A stretch of DNA of 21,561 nt from Alysiella sp. (GCF_030525755.1 NZ_JAUNEC010000028.1:1-21561), one strand, 5' to 3'. Positions 7,063-13,496 are shown, counted from the stretch's first letter. The notes: generated by a model not told the origin, from the letters alone. A program made the numbers and translations.

Positions 7063-7118
7063 GTAGGGGCAGATTTCATATCTGCCCCTATCTCCGTTTT
7101 ATGGTCAATTCATTTAAA
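7063..7118. repeat. Palindromic module 1 in the 6952-7450 gene-free region
   Basis: TAGGGGCAGAT (7064-7074) pairs perfectly with 7080-7090 around TTCAT. It is followed by TTATGGTCAATTCATTT (about 7099-7115), a tag that recurs after the next hairpin. No gene is visible from 6952 to 7450; only short frames without ribosome sites occur. Confidence 0.55.
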
Positions 7119-7131
7119 AACACTACCAGTA

Positions 7132-7182
7132 TAGGGTGTAACAAGTTGCACCCTACATCGTGTCTTATGGTCATTTCAAATA
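7132..7182. repeat. Palindromic module 2
   Basis: TAGGGTG (7132-7138) pairs with CACCCTA (7149-7155); the inner TAAC/GTTG extends the stem to about 11 pairs with one G-U. It is followed by TTATGGTCATTTCAAA (about 7165-7180), nearly the tag of module 1. The two units are about 68 bases apart and look like tandem copies of a dispersed repeat. Confidence 0.55.
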
Positions 7183-7270
7183 CAATCGTAGAAGTGAAAA
7201 AGCAGTACAAGGTGACAACGCCTGCTGTACGCTCGTACATAAGGGCGTTGGTAACGCCGTAATATACAAA
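7182..7270 (-). repeat. Correia-like repeat remnant C
   Basis: Read on the minus strand it contains TTACGGCGTTACC, then CGCCCTT, GTACGAGCGTAC, GCGTTGTCACCTTGTACTG and TTTTTCACTTCTAC. These blocks occur in the same order in Neisseria Correia elements as I remember them (TACGGCGTTGCC, CGCCTT, CGTCGCCTTGTCCTG), and the end resembles remnants A and B. Internal inverted repeats GGCGTT/AACGCC and GTAC/GTAC are present. Confidence 0.45.
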
Positions 7271-7428
7271 TCGTCTAGTGTTGCCAACGTGCCTATCTAC
7301 TACTTGTATATGGCTTTGGTTGCCATCTTTTTGTCCAGTGTTAATTTGAAACGACTGTATTTCTATTTGGTTTACCACAAAATGGGTTTGGCAAAGGTTT
7401 CAGTCACGGGAAATGCTCATGATGCCAT

Positions 7429-7440
7429 AGGCTGCCTGAA
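7429..7440 (+). repeat. DNA uptake sequence (exact), 3' of the ArsR gene
   Basis: Exact AGGCTGCCTGAA, a single copy 11 bases beyond the stop of the minus-strand regulator gene. Confidence 0.85.
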
Positions 7441-7450
7441 AGCAAAGTGG

Positions 7451-7756
7451 TTAAATCGCTTGTTCTGTGTTTTGTGTGCTTACAATCGTTTGCAATAATT
7501 GCATCACGGTATCAGATACAATGCGGTATTGCATGACCCGATGAAAACGGGTGTAGTCCACCATTTGTAACTGACGCATTTTTAGCATATGGTTGGCAAT
7601 GGCATTGGTTTCTAAACCCGTTAAATCCGCCAATTCATGAATGCTGCATTCATTGTGCAGCAAATGCAAGAGCAGTTGTAAGCGTTCAGGATGTCCCATA
7701 GTACGCAGTTGATGGGGAATGAGATTGGTTTTCAGATTAAAAATTTGATTGGTCAT
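7451..7756 (-). CDS. ArsR/SmtB-family winged-helix transcriptional regulator
   Basis: A 101-residue protein with the compact ArsR fold: HPERLQLLLHLLHNECSIHELADLTGLETNAIANHMLKMRQLQMVDY, i.e. HPxRL start (22-26), helix-turn-helix (about 39-62) and a wing with RFHRVMQYRIV (70-80). It should act as a dimeric repressor that releases DNA on ligand binding. The ArsR/SmtB metal motif ELCVCD is absent; there is one cysteine (37), so the two-cysteine sulfide sensor BigR/SqrR pattern is also incomplete. The ligand is therefore unknown. No target operon adjoins it: uvrD's 3' side lies downstream and the yiaD-like gene's 3' side upstream, so it probably acts on itself or elsewhere. The ribosome site is weak. 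Confidence 0.85.
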   Translation of the reverse strand: MTNQIFNLKTNLIPHQLRTMGHPERLQLLLHLLHNECSIHELADLTGLETNAIANHMLKMRQLQMVDYTRFHRVMQYRIVSDTVMQLLQTIVSTQNTEQAI

Positions 7757-7792
7757 GGTTGTGATAATTATTTTTCTTGGTCTTATTGCAGT

Positions 7793-7826
7793 TCAGGCTG
7801 CCTGAAACGAATTTCAGGCAGCCTGA
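7793..7826 (-). terminator. DUS inverted-repeat terminator after the yiaD-like gene
   Basis: A perfect 15-base stem (7793-7807 with 7812-7826) with a CGAA loop; both arms hold an exact DUS (7795-7806 and 7813-7824). It starts 31 bases beyond the stop of the minus-strand gene at 7858 and just upstream of the ArsR gene, so it insulates the two. Confidence 0.75.
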
Positions 7827-7857
7827 TTGCTGTGTTGGTTAAAATAGGGTGCTTGTT

Positions 7858-8517
7858 TTAGTGTGTTGCCACATTGGGATTGGGTTTTATCAGAATTTCC
7901 ACACGGCGGTTTCTGGCTTTCCCTTCAAAAGTTAAGTTATCGGCAATCGGTTGACGTGAACCTTGACCAGACACATACATGCGATTGGGGGCAACGCCGT
8001 ATTGTTGTAGGTAATTGGCTACGGCTTTGGCGCGGTTGTAGGATAAAGGATTATTGATGCTGTCATTACCTGAACTGTCAGTGTGTCCCACAATAGAAAG
8101 CGTGGTTTCATTGTATGTTGCCAAAGTTTGCGCAGCTTGTGATAAAGCGGTTTGCGCTTGTGGCGACAAAACGGCACTGTTAGTGGCAAAAGTGATGTTT
8201 TCAGGCATGGTTAATTTGATTTGGTTGCCTTGACGTTGAACTTCCACACCTGTATTGGCAAGTTGTTCACGCAGCTTGACTTCTTGATAATCCATATACC
8301 CGCCAATACCTGCACCGATTGCACCACACGCCAAAGCCCCTACGCCTGCACCTTTACTGCCTTTGGCAATGCCACCAATGATGCCACAGGTTAAGGCTGC
8401 GCCACCACCAATAAGTGCAGTACGACTGATTTGTTGCTGACCTTGTGCATTCATCATGCAGCCGCTTAATGCCACAGAACAAAGGGTAGCAATAATGGTA
8501 AGGGATTTCAGTTTCAT
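7858..8517 (-). CDS. yiaD: YiaD-like OmpA-family outer-membrane lipoprotein
   Basis: This protein should anchor the outer membrane to peptidoglycan. It has 219 residues, the same length as E. coli YiaD, with the same order of parts: lipoprotein signal peptide with lipobox LSGC (Cys20), a glycine-zipper segment (about 36-73, GGG/GIIGGIAKGSKGAG), the linker GYMDYQEVKLREQL (73-86), and an OmpA C-terminal domain (about 105-215). The peptidoglycan-binding residues are visible: GHTDSSG (Asp147), SYNRAKAV (Arg162) and KARNRRVEI. A good AGGAGAC site precedes the ATG, and a DUS-pair terminator follows. It is monocistronic. YiaD is the best match; other glycine-zipper OmpA lipoproteins are an alternative name for the same kind of protein. 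Confidence 0.88.
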   Translation of the reverse strand: MKLKSLTIIATLCSVALSGCMMNAQGQQQISRTALIGGGAALTCGIIGGIAKGSKGAGVGALACGAIGAGIGGYMDYQEVKLREQLANTGVEVQRQGNQIKLTMPENITFATNSAVLSPQAQTALSQAAQTLATYNETTLSIVGHTDSSGNDSINNPLSYNRAKAVANYLQQYGVAPNRMYVSGQGSRQPIADNLTFEGKARNRRVEILIKPNPNVATH

Positions 8518-8549
8518 GATGTCTCCTATTGTGTCATATGGATTGGCTT

Positions 8550-8561
8550 TTCAGGCAGCCT
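8550..8561 (-). repeat. DNA uptake sequence (exact), upstream of the yiaD-like gene
   Basis: The reverse complement is AGGCTGCCTGAA. It sits in the 110-base spacer between the efflux gene's stop and the yiaD-like start, where that gene's promoter must lie. A second near-copy (TGGCTGCCTGAA, 8659-8670) is inside the 3' end of the efflux gene. Confidence 0.8.
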
Positions 8562-8627
8562 GTATGGGGTAAAACAGCGCAAATATAGCGCAAGCAACTG
8601 ATTTTGGGCAGCCAATTTAACTTGAAA

Positions 8628-9857
8628 TTACATTTGCGTTTGTTTCGTATGGAACAGTTGGCTGCCTGAAAACCAGCACAATAAACATAAGCCCAGCATG
8701 GTTGAGGCAAACATCATGCTGCTCATGATGTGAATGGTACCATTGTGTAAAAAAGTGGTTAAAAAACCGATGAGTGAAGCAATCAGTGATTGGCTGCATG
8801 AGAATATGGCACTTGCGCTGCCGCCGATTTCAGGACGAAAGTGGTTCATGAACAAGGCTTGTGCGTTTGAGCTGATTAAACCGAGTGTGCCAATTGCAAT
8901 GACAATCAATGGTACAATCAGGTATAAGGGTGGTTGTTGCATCAGCAGAACAAGTGCAAATAAAGCCACATTAGCAAGGACTTGTAAGCCTATGCCCCAT
9001 TTAAGTAAATCGCGTGAATGCCAGTTGTGGCGTAAACCGAAAGCGGTTAAACGGTTGCAAAACAGCATCATCAATACATTGCAGCCAAATAAGCCGGCAT
9101 ATTCGTGGGGCGAGAGATGATAGAGTTGAATGTACACAAAAGGCGATTCGGTTAAAAATACCAGCATGACAGAAAACGATGCAGCTTGGTACGCCAGAAA
9201 CCCCAATGCGGTTCGGGTGGTCAGCACTTCACGATAACGACCAAAAATAGGGTTTAATTGTTCGCGGCAAATGGGTTCTGCCAATTTATGTTGGGGCAAG
9301 AAACGGTACAAAATCAGCGCGACTGCTGTACCATATAACCACAAAAAACCAAAAATCAAACGCCAACCGCCCAAGGATTGCAAAATTGAACCCAGTAAAG
9401 GCGCAATTAAAGGCGCAAGCATCACAATCATGCCAATTAAGGTGAACATTTGCGCGGCATCACGTCCCTGATAATTGTCGCGGACAATCGCGCCTACTAC
9501 TACTGCACTTATGCCTGCGCCCAATGCTTGAACCATACGTATGGTCAGTAGTTGTGTGTCGGTTTGTACAAAAATCAAAACCAAAGAGGCGAGTGCATAG
9601 ATAAGTAAACCCGTTAAAGCAATGTTGCGGCGACCTTTGATGTCGGCAAGCGAACCACCTATGATTTGTCCAACTGCTACACCAAACATGAAACCACTTA
9701 AACTTTGTTCAACGTGATGAATATTGGTGTTTAAGGCGGTAGCGATTTGTGGCAGAGCAGGCAAATAGGCATCAACTGAGAACGGCATTAAGCCAATCAA
9801 TAAAGCCAGCATGGCAGCCATTTGGCGGCGAGAAAGAGATTTTTGTGGACGATACAT
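8628..9857 (-). CDS. Bcr/CflA-family multidrug efflux MFS transporter
   Basis: A 409-residue inner-membrane protein with about 12 hydrophobic segments, in the Bcr/CflA (DHA1) drug:proton antiporter family. The start MLALLIGLMPFSVDAYLPALPQIA (about residues 16-39) is diagnostic of Bcr/CflA. MFS motif A is GQIIGGSLADIKGRR (63-77), somewhat different from the usual G-x-LSDRxGRR. The loop RMVQALGAGISAVVVGAIVRD (107 onward) is the family's second-best marker. Likely substrates are bicyclomycin, sulfonamides or chloramphenicol, but this cannot be read from sequence. It shares a 228-base divergent spacer with the Sel1-repeat gene. The last residues overlap a near-DUS. Confidence 0.9.
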   Translation of the reverse strand: MYRPQKSLSRRQMAAMLALLIGLMPFSVDAYLPALPQIATALNTNIHHVEQSLSGFMFGVAVGQIIGGSLADIKGRRNIALTGLLIYALASLVLIFVQTDTQLLTIRMVQALGAGISAVVVGAIVRDNYQGRDAAQMFTLIGMIVMLAPLIAPLLGSILQSLGGWRLIFGFLWLYGTAVALILYRFLPQHKLAEPICREQLNPIFGRYREVLTTRTALGFLAYQAASFSVMLVFLTESPFVYIQLYHLSPHEYAGLFGCNVLMMLFCNRLTAFGLRHNWHSRDLLKWGIGLQVLANVALFALVLLMQQPPLYLIVPLIVIAIGTLGLISSNAQALFMNHFRPEIGGSASAIFSCSQSLIASLIGFLTTFLHNGTIHIMSSMMFASTMLGLCLLCWFSGSQLFHTKQTQM

Positions 9858-9888
9858 GGTGTTGTGATCTGAAAACGGTTGTCAAATG

Positions 9889-9924
9889 TTTCAGGCAGCC
9901 TAAATAACAGCAGGCTGCCTGAAA
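9889..9924. repeat. DUS inverted pair in the divergent spacer
   Basis: TTTCAGGCAGCCT (9889-9901) pairs with 9912-9924; both arms are exact DUS. Most such pairs lie after genes, but this one lies upstream of two divergent genes, 31 bases before the efflux ATG, in that gene's 5' untranslated region. Confidence 0.8.
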
Positions 9925-9952
9925 GTGTTGTTTAATCAATTCTATTCTATGA

Positions 9953-9994
9953 ATAATCATTGTGAATGATACGCTTACCTGATATGGCAAGCAA
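9953..9994 (-). promoter_or_regulatory. Possible promoter and operator of the efflux gene
   Basis: On the minus strand TTGCTT (9994-9989) and TATCAT (9971-9966) are 17 bases apart. A perfect inverted repeat ATCATT-GTG-AATGAT (9956-9970) covers the -10 box. The block TGTGAATGATACG (9961-9973) recurs at 13409-13421, upstream of the hemerythrin gene. Confidence 0.4.
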
Positions 9995-10016
9995 GCCAAA
10001 GGTTTGTTTGGCTTGC
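9991..10016. other. Ten-pair perfect hairpin in the divergent spacer
   Basis: GCAAGCCAAA (9991-10000) pairs perfectly with 10007-10016 around GGTTTG. It is not built from DUS and lies 70 bases before the Sel1-repeat ATG; it could be in that gene's leader. Confidence 0.5.
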
Positions 10017-10067
10017 CCTTTGCGGTTTAATCTGATACAAAACGCCTTTTTCATTTTTTCTCATTTT

Positions 10068-10079
10068 AGGCTGCCTGAA
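10068..10079 (+). repeat. DNA uptake sequence (exact) abutting the Sel1-repeat start
   Basis: Exact AGGCTGCCTGAA ending 6 bases before the ATG at 10086, where a Shine-Dalgarno sequence would normally sit. Confidence 0.85.
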
Positions 10080-10085
10080 AACCCA

Positions 10086-10640
10086 ATGAAACCGTTTTAC
10101 CGTTTTTTTGCCCTTTTTTGTGGTGTACTTTGTTTGGCTTCTCCTGTTTTGGCACAAAATGATGTAGTGTATGCTCAAGCCATTGCTGCTTATGAAAAGC
10201 AGGATTTTCAGGCAGCCTTTGCTTTGTTAAAACCTCTAGCAGAGCAAGGCGATAAAGTGGCACAACACAATTTGGCGGTGTTGTATCAAGAGGGTTTGGG
10301 TGTGCCAGCCGATGCAGTAAAAGCCTTATATTGGTATGAAAAAGCAGCCGAACAAGGCGAAGCCGAAGCCCAGTTTCAGGCAGCCTTAATGTACAGTCAA
10401 GGTGAGGGTGCGGTGCAAAATTATCCGCGTGCCGTGTATTGGTATGAAAAAGCAGCAGCACAAGAACATCCCGAAGCACAAAACAATTTGGCAGCACGTT
10501 ACGCCACAGGAACAGGTGTGGCGCGTGATATTGAATTGGCGCAAAAATGGTATGAACGCGCTGCTGCCAATGGGAACGCTGCGGCAGCTTATACTTTACA
10601 GCAATTAAAACAACAGTTTACCATGCCAAAAAATCCTTGA
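10086..10640 (+). CDS. Secreted Sel1-repeat (TPR-like) protein
   Basis: A 184-residue protein with a Sec signal peptide (MKPFYRFFALFCGVLCLASPVLA, likely cut after Ala23) and then about four Sel1-like repeats: a degenerate first unit (AAYEKQDFQAAFALLKPLAEQGD), then VAQHNLAVLYQEGLGV...ALYWYEKAAEQG, AEAQFQAALMYSQGEGAV...AVYWYEKAAAQE and EAQNNLAARYATGTGV...AQKWYERAAANG. Sel1 repeats are protein-binding scaffolds; a periplasmic adaptor is likely but the partner is unknown. The frame is open back to 9966, but the signal peptide and the intergenic DUS mark 10086 as the start. Two exact DUS in reverse orientation (10207-10218, 10375-10386) encode FQAA inside repeats. There is no Shine-Dalgarno sequence; a DUS occupies that place. 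Confidence 0.85.
   Translation: MKPFYRFFALFCGVLCLASPVLAQNDVVYAQAIAAYEKQDFQAAFALLKPLAEQGDKVAQHNLAVLYQEGLGVPADAVKALYWYEKAAEQGEAEAQFQAALMYSQGEGAVQNYPRAVYWYEKAAAQEHPEAQNNLAARYATGTGVARDIELAQKWYERAAANGNAAAAYTLQQLKQQFTMPKNP
10207..10218 (-). repeat. DNA uptake sequence (exact) inside the Sel1-repeat gene
   Basis: Reverse-strand DUS read in frame as FQAA, in the first helical unit. Confidence 0.85.
10375..10386 (-). repeat. DNA uptake sequence (exact) inside the Sel1-repeat gene, second copy
   Basis: Reverse-strand DUS read again as FQAA, at the equivalent part of a later repeat, 168 bases (56 codons) from the first. Confidence 0.85.
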
Positions 10641-10707
10641 TTTGCATCACAAAATGTTGAATTGATGTTTCAGGTAGCCTGAAACATTGCATTTATGAAA
10701 GTTTGCT

Positions 10708-11607
10708 ATGTCTCAACTGAAACCTTTACCACGCCCCACCTGTGGCGAACGTTTGAAAATTGCGAGTCATTATCTGTTGCCACAACTGGCTGTTACCCGT
10801 TTGGCAGGTTGGTTTGCCGAGAAGAAATGGGGTGGCATTACCCATGCGGTGATTCAAGCCTTTGCTGCACATTATCAAATCAATTTAGATGAAGCTGAAA
10901 AAAGTTGTCCACGAGATTATGCTAGCTTCAATGAATTTTTTATTCGTCCGCTTAAAGAGGGGGCGCGCCCAATTTGTGAACAAGCAAACAGTTTGTGTTT
11001 GCCTGCTGATGGTAAGGTTAGCGAAAGTGGTAAGATTGAACAAAACCGTTTATTGCAAGCCAAAGGACACAGTTTTACTTTATCGGATTTATTGGCAAAC
11101 GATGTCGATTTGACAGCACAATTTGAAAACGGCAGTTTTTTGACCACTTATTTGTCGCCGCGTGATTATCATCGTGTGCATATGCCTTGTGATGCCACTT
11201 TGCGCCGCATGATTTATGTGCCAGGAGAGTTGTTTTCGGTTAATCCATTTTTGGCACAACACATTCCCAATTTGTTTGCCCGTAATGAACGCCTGATTTG
11301 TGTGTTTGAAACGGAATTTGGCAGTATGGTGCAAATTTTGGTAGGGGCAACTGTAACTGCCAGCATGAGCACAGTATGGGCAGGTGTGGTTAATCCACCA
11401 AGACCTCATGAGGTACGCGAGTGGCATTATCCTGCTGATGGGGAAACGGTAATTCGTTTGCAAAAAGGCGAGGAAATGGGGGCGTTTCGTTTGGGTTCAA
11501 CCGTCATCAATTTATTTCCCGAAAATACTGTGGTACTTGATGAACGATTGCTTGCAGGTGCCAGCACCAAAATGGGGGAATGCTTGGGTATCATTCAGGC
11601 TGCCTGA
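10708..11607 (+). CDS. psd: Phosphatidylserine decarboxylase proenzyme
   Basis: Psd makes phosphatidylethanolamine from phosphatidylserine at the inner membrane. The 299-residue proenzyme cleaves itself at the LGST motif (262-265), and Ser264 becomes the pyruvoyl group of the alpha chain. The self-cleavage triad is visible: Asp101 (PADGKV), His158 (YHRVHMP) and Ser264, each about 11 residues beyond the E. coli positions. Other family blocks are FNEFFIRPLKEGARPI (74-89), YLSPRDYHRVHMP (148-160), PGELFSVNP and NERLICVFETEFG. The TGA stop is part of an exact DUS (11597-11608), so the protein ends IIQAA. It converges on the YdcH-family gene with a shared terminator. The ribosome site is weak. Confidence 0.95.
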   Translation: MSQLKPLPRPTCGERLKIASHYLLPQLAVTRLAGWFAEKKWGGITHAVIQAFAAHYQINLDEAEKSCPRDYASFNEFFIRPLKEGARPICEQANSLCLPADGKVSESGKIEQNRLLQAKGHSFTLSDLLANDVDLTAQFENGSFLTTYLSPRDYHRVHMPCDATLRRMIYVPGELFSVNPFLAQHIPNLFARNERLICVFETEFGSMVQILVGATVTASMSTVWAGVVNPPRPHEVREWHYPADGETVIRLQKGEEMGAFRLGSTVINLFPENTVVLDERLLAGASTKMGECLGIIQAA

Positions 11608-11608
11608 A
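11594..11608 (+). repeat. DUS 15-mer forming the psd stop codon
   Basis: TTCAGGCTGCCTGAA gives AG-simDUS on the plus strand and AGGCAGCCTGAA (the Kingella-type form) on the minus strand. The psd TGA is at 11605-11607. Confidence 0.85.
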
Positions 11609-11614
11609 AACAAA

Positions 11615-11649
11615 AAAACGGACACCGATGAGTTTAAGGTGTCCGTTTT
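11615..11649. terminator. Bidirectional terminator between psd and the YdcH-family gene
   Basis: AAAACGGACACC (11615-11626) pairs perfectly with 11638-11649, loop of 11. The A-rich left flank and TTTT right end give a U-tract on both strands, fitting convergent genes. Confidence 0.9.
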
Positions 11650-11667
11650 AGATTTATGATTTAAAAA

Positions 11668-11892
11668 TCATTTACCGTCTGCTTTTTTCAAAATAACGTA
11701 CAATTCATCTTTCAAAGCCAACTTTTTCTGTTTCAAAGTATGAATTTCGTCTTCGGCTGATGCGCTGGTAACGGGATTGTTTTCCAAGCCAGTAATTTTG
11801 TCGTCCAGCTCATTGTGTTCATGAAATAAACGTGCAAAGTGAGCATCTTCTTGCTTTAATTTGGAAATCAAATCGCGGTATTCGGGAAACAT
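11668..11892 (-). CDS. YdcH-family (DUF465) small coiled-coil protein
   Basis: A 74-residue, highly charged, all-helical protein. The start MFPEYRDLISKLKQEDAHFARLFHEHNELDDKI is the family signature, followed by a short linker (NNPVTSASAED) and a second helix, HTLKQKKLALKDELYVIL, so it is probably a helical hairpin. No enzymatic residues are evident and the family's role is not established. A good AAGGAT site precedes the ATG by 9 bases. It converges on psd and diverges from tmk. Confidence 0.85.
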   Translation of the reverse strand: MFPEYRDLISKLKQEDAHFARLFHEHNELDDKITGLENNPVTSASAEDEIHTLKQKKLALKDELYVILKKADGK

Positions 11893-12012
11893 AATCTATC
11901 CTTCATAGTAGGGTTGAAAAATACGACTTGCGTTACATTGTAACGGAAAGCGACAAAATTTGCCACAAATGGATTAAAATGCTGTCTGAAAACAGTCCAA
12001 CAGGAGACTTTG

Positions 12013-12630
12013 ATGCAAGCCAAATTGATTACATTAGACGGCATAGATGGTGCAGGTAAAACCACACAACTGGAAGTGATAAAAAACTGGTTTGCCATGC
12101 AGCAAATGCCTGTGGTATTCACGCGTGAACCTGGTGGCACGGTTTTGGGTGAAAAATTGCGTGAGTTATTGCTTTCACCCGAAAGCAAAGTGTCTTTACA
12201 TACTGAAACCTTATTGATGTTTGCGGCACGCCGTCAGCATCTGGAAGAAGTCATTTTGCCTGCACTTGCAAGCGGTAAACACGTTGTGAGCGACCGTTTT
12301 ACCGATGCCACTTTTGCGTATCAAGGCGGTGGGCGAGGTATGCCACATGAAAAAATTGCCATTTTGGAAACTTGGGTTCAAGATGAATTGCGCCCTGATT
12401 TAACCATTTTGTTGGACGTGCCTTTATCGGTGTCATTGGAACGCATTGAGCGCAGCCGTGATAAAGACCGTTTTGAACGGGAAGATGCGGCATTTTTTGA
12501 ACGTGTACGTGCCACTTATTTACAGCGTGCAGCACAAGTGCCTGCATATTATGCGGTCATTGACAGCAATCGTGAAAAAGCAGTTGTGCGTGCCGAAATT
12601 GAAGCGGTTTTGAGTGCATTGTTTGCTTGA
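12013..12630 (+). CDS. tmk: Thymidylate kinase
   Basis: Tmk phosphorylates dTMP to dTDP, required for DNA synthesis. From the ATG at 12013 it has 205 residues, with AGGAG 6 bases upstream; the TTG at 12010 is an unlikely start. Visible motifs are the P-loop GIDGAGKTT (10-18), FTREPGGT (dTMP binding), SDRFTDATFAYQGGGRG (the DR-Y block), and a LID with basic residues, ERSRDKDRFERED. No basic residue sits in the P-loop and arginines sit in the LID, as in the E. coli type II enzyme. It is a single gene with a DUS-pair terminator. ATGCTGTCTGAA (11979-11990), one base from the Neisseria DUS, lies just upstream. Confidence 0.95.
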   Translation: MQAKLITLDGIDGAGKTTQLEVIKNWFAMQQMPVVFTREPGGTVLGEKLRELLLSPESKVSLHTETLLMFAARRQHLEEVILPALASGKHVVSDRFTDATFAYQGGGRGMPHEKIAILETWVQDELRPDLTILLDVPLSVSLERIERSRDKDRFEREDAAFFERVRATYLQRAAQVPAYYAVIDSNREKAVVRAEIEAVLSALFA

Positions 12631-12654
12631 TGTTCTACGGAAATAATGAGGAAT

Positions 12655-12699
12655 AAACAAGCTGCCTGAAAACGCATGGTGTTTTCAGGCAGCTTGTTT
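12655..12699 (+). terminator. DUS inverted-repeat terminator after tmk
   Basis: A perfect 19-base stem (12655-12673 with 12681-12699) with loop GCATGGT. The right arm ends CTTGTTT, supplying the U-rich end. Both arms carry GCTGCCTGAAAA. Confidence 0.85.
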
Positions 12700-12729
12700 G
12701 GTGTTGGGTTGTAGATTTGTGTTTTATCC

Positions 12730-12774
12730 AATCATTTTGATGTTAATCACATTATGATTAACATCAAAATGATT
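12730..12774. repeat. 45-base perfect palindrome
   Basis: The 20-base arm 12730-12749 is exactly complementary to 12755-12774, with loop CATTA. The arms are AT-rich (begin AATCATTTTGATG) and unrelated to DUS. It lies between two convergent genes, 31 bases after the tmk terminator and 58 bases before the hemerythrin stop. No U-tract follows on either strand. Confidence 0.9.
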
Positions 12775-12810
12775 AGCATATTGGCGGATTGTGTAATGAC
12801 AATTTAGTCA

Positions 12811-12829
12811 ACCATCTTGTGAAGATGGT
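12811..12829 (-). terminator. Short hairpin just after the hemerythrin gene
   Basis: ACCATCTT and AAGATGGT pair perfectly around GTG, 3 bases beyond the stop. There is no U-tract, so it is a weak terminator or only a 3'-end stabiliser. Confidence 0.4.
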
Positions 12830-12832
12830 GTA

Positions 12833-13378
12833 TCAATAGCCTGCCCAGCTTTTTTTCGGTGCGGCTTCTGGTTCTTCCGTTGGTTGTGGGCTTGTTGTGT
12901 CATTTTGTTCAATGTCAAAGCCACCCATTTGTTCAGTTTGCAGATGGGGACGAACCAAATTGCCTTCTTGGTCTTTTTGATAAATCCCTGATGCTTGAAC
13001 ATCATCAATGTAGTTTGGGTCGTTGAGTGTAATGTGGCGTGTAATCCACATTTCCATTTGTGGCAATACTTCTTCCAAAACTTCGGGTTCTTCCATTAGG
13101 CGACTTTGATACCCAATTAGGCGGTCAATGAAGTTTTGGTGTGCCGTACGGCGCGTGTCCAGTAGTTTGTAGTTGGCTTCGGCAAGCATTTCTTCTTCAT
13201 AGGCAAAATGCCCCATCGCGGTTGCGATAAAGTCAAATAAGGCTTGCGCGATTCGTAAAATATCTTGGGATTGAGACATCTCGACCAATAAATTCAGTTG
13301 GGCGATAAGTTGCTGGTGTTGTTCATCAATGTCTTTGAATCCAGTTGCCAAGTCGGAAGTCCAATTTATGGTGTGCAT
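12833..13378 (-). CDS. Bacteriohemerythrin-like protein with altered iron site
   Basis: A 181-residue protein with a hemerythrin four-helix domain (about 1-130) and a Pro/Glu/Gln-rich tail ending KKSWAGY. Hemerythrins bind O2 (or NO) at a di-iron site. Ligands I can place are His21 (DIDEQHQQL), His57 and Glu61 (HFAYEEEML), His80 (RRTAHQNF), and His115 and Asp120 (HITLND). The canonical HxxxH pair, however, has Arg76 instead of the first His, so one ligand is missing. The N-terminal INWTSDLATGFKDIDEQH is typical of bacterial members. Its role may be oxygen or NO binding or storage. No Shine-Dalgarno sequence is seen. It diverges from fumarase, and an AT-rich Fur-like block (13401-13421) lies 23 bases upstream of the ATG. 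Confidence 0.85.
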   Translation of the reverse strand: MHTINWTSDLATGFKDIDEQHQQLIAQLNLLVEMSQSQDILRIAQALFDFIATAMGHFAYEEEMLAEANYKLLDTRRTAHQNFIDRLIGYQSRLMEEPEVLEEVLPQMEMWITRHITLNDPNYIDDVQASGIYQKDQEGNLVRPHLQTEQMGGFDIEQNDTTSPQPTEEPEAAPKKSWAGY

Positions 13379-13400
13379 GATGTTAAAGTATTGAATAAAT

Positions 13401-13421
13401 AATAATGATGTGAATGATACG
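13401..13421. promoter_or_regulatory. Possible operator upstream of the hemerythrin gene
   Basis: AATAATGATGTGAATGATACG matches about 12 of 19 positions of the Fur consensus and shares TGTGAATGATACG with the efflux/Sel1 spacer (9961-9973). Confidence 0.3.
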
Positions 13422-13496
13422 GTATTCTAACAGATTATGTGGTTTAATTTGGTTTATTGATGTATAACAGTATGGTTTAATCTGCTTGGGATTGAT

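Noticed and set aside
7088..7498. Overlapping short frames in the uvrD-ArsR spacer
   Set aside because: They translate hairpins and a repeat, lack ribosome sites and have no recognisable domain.
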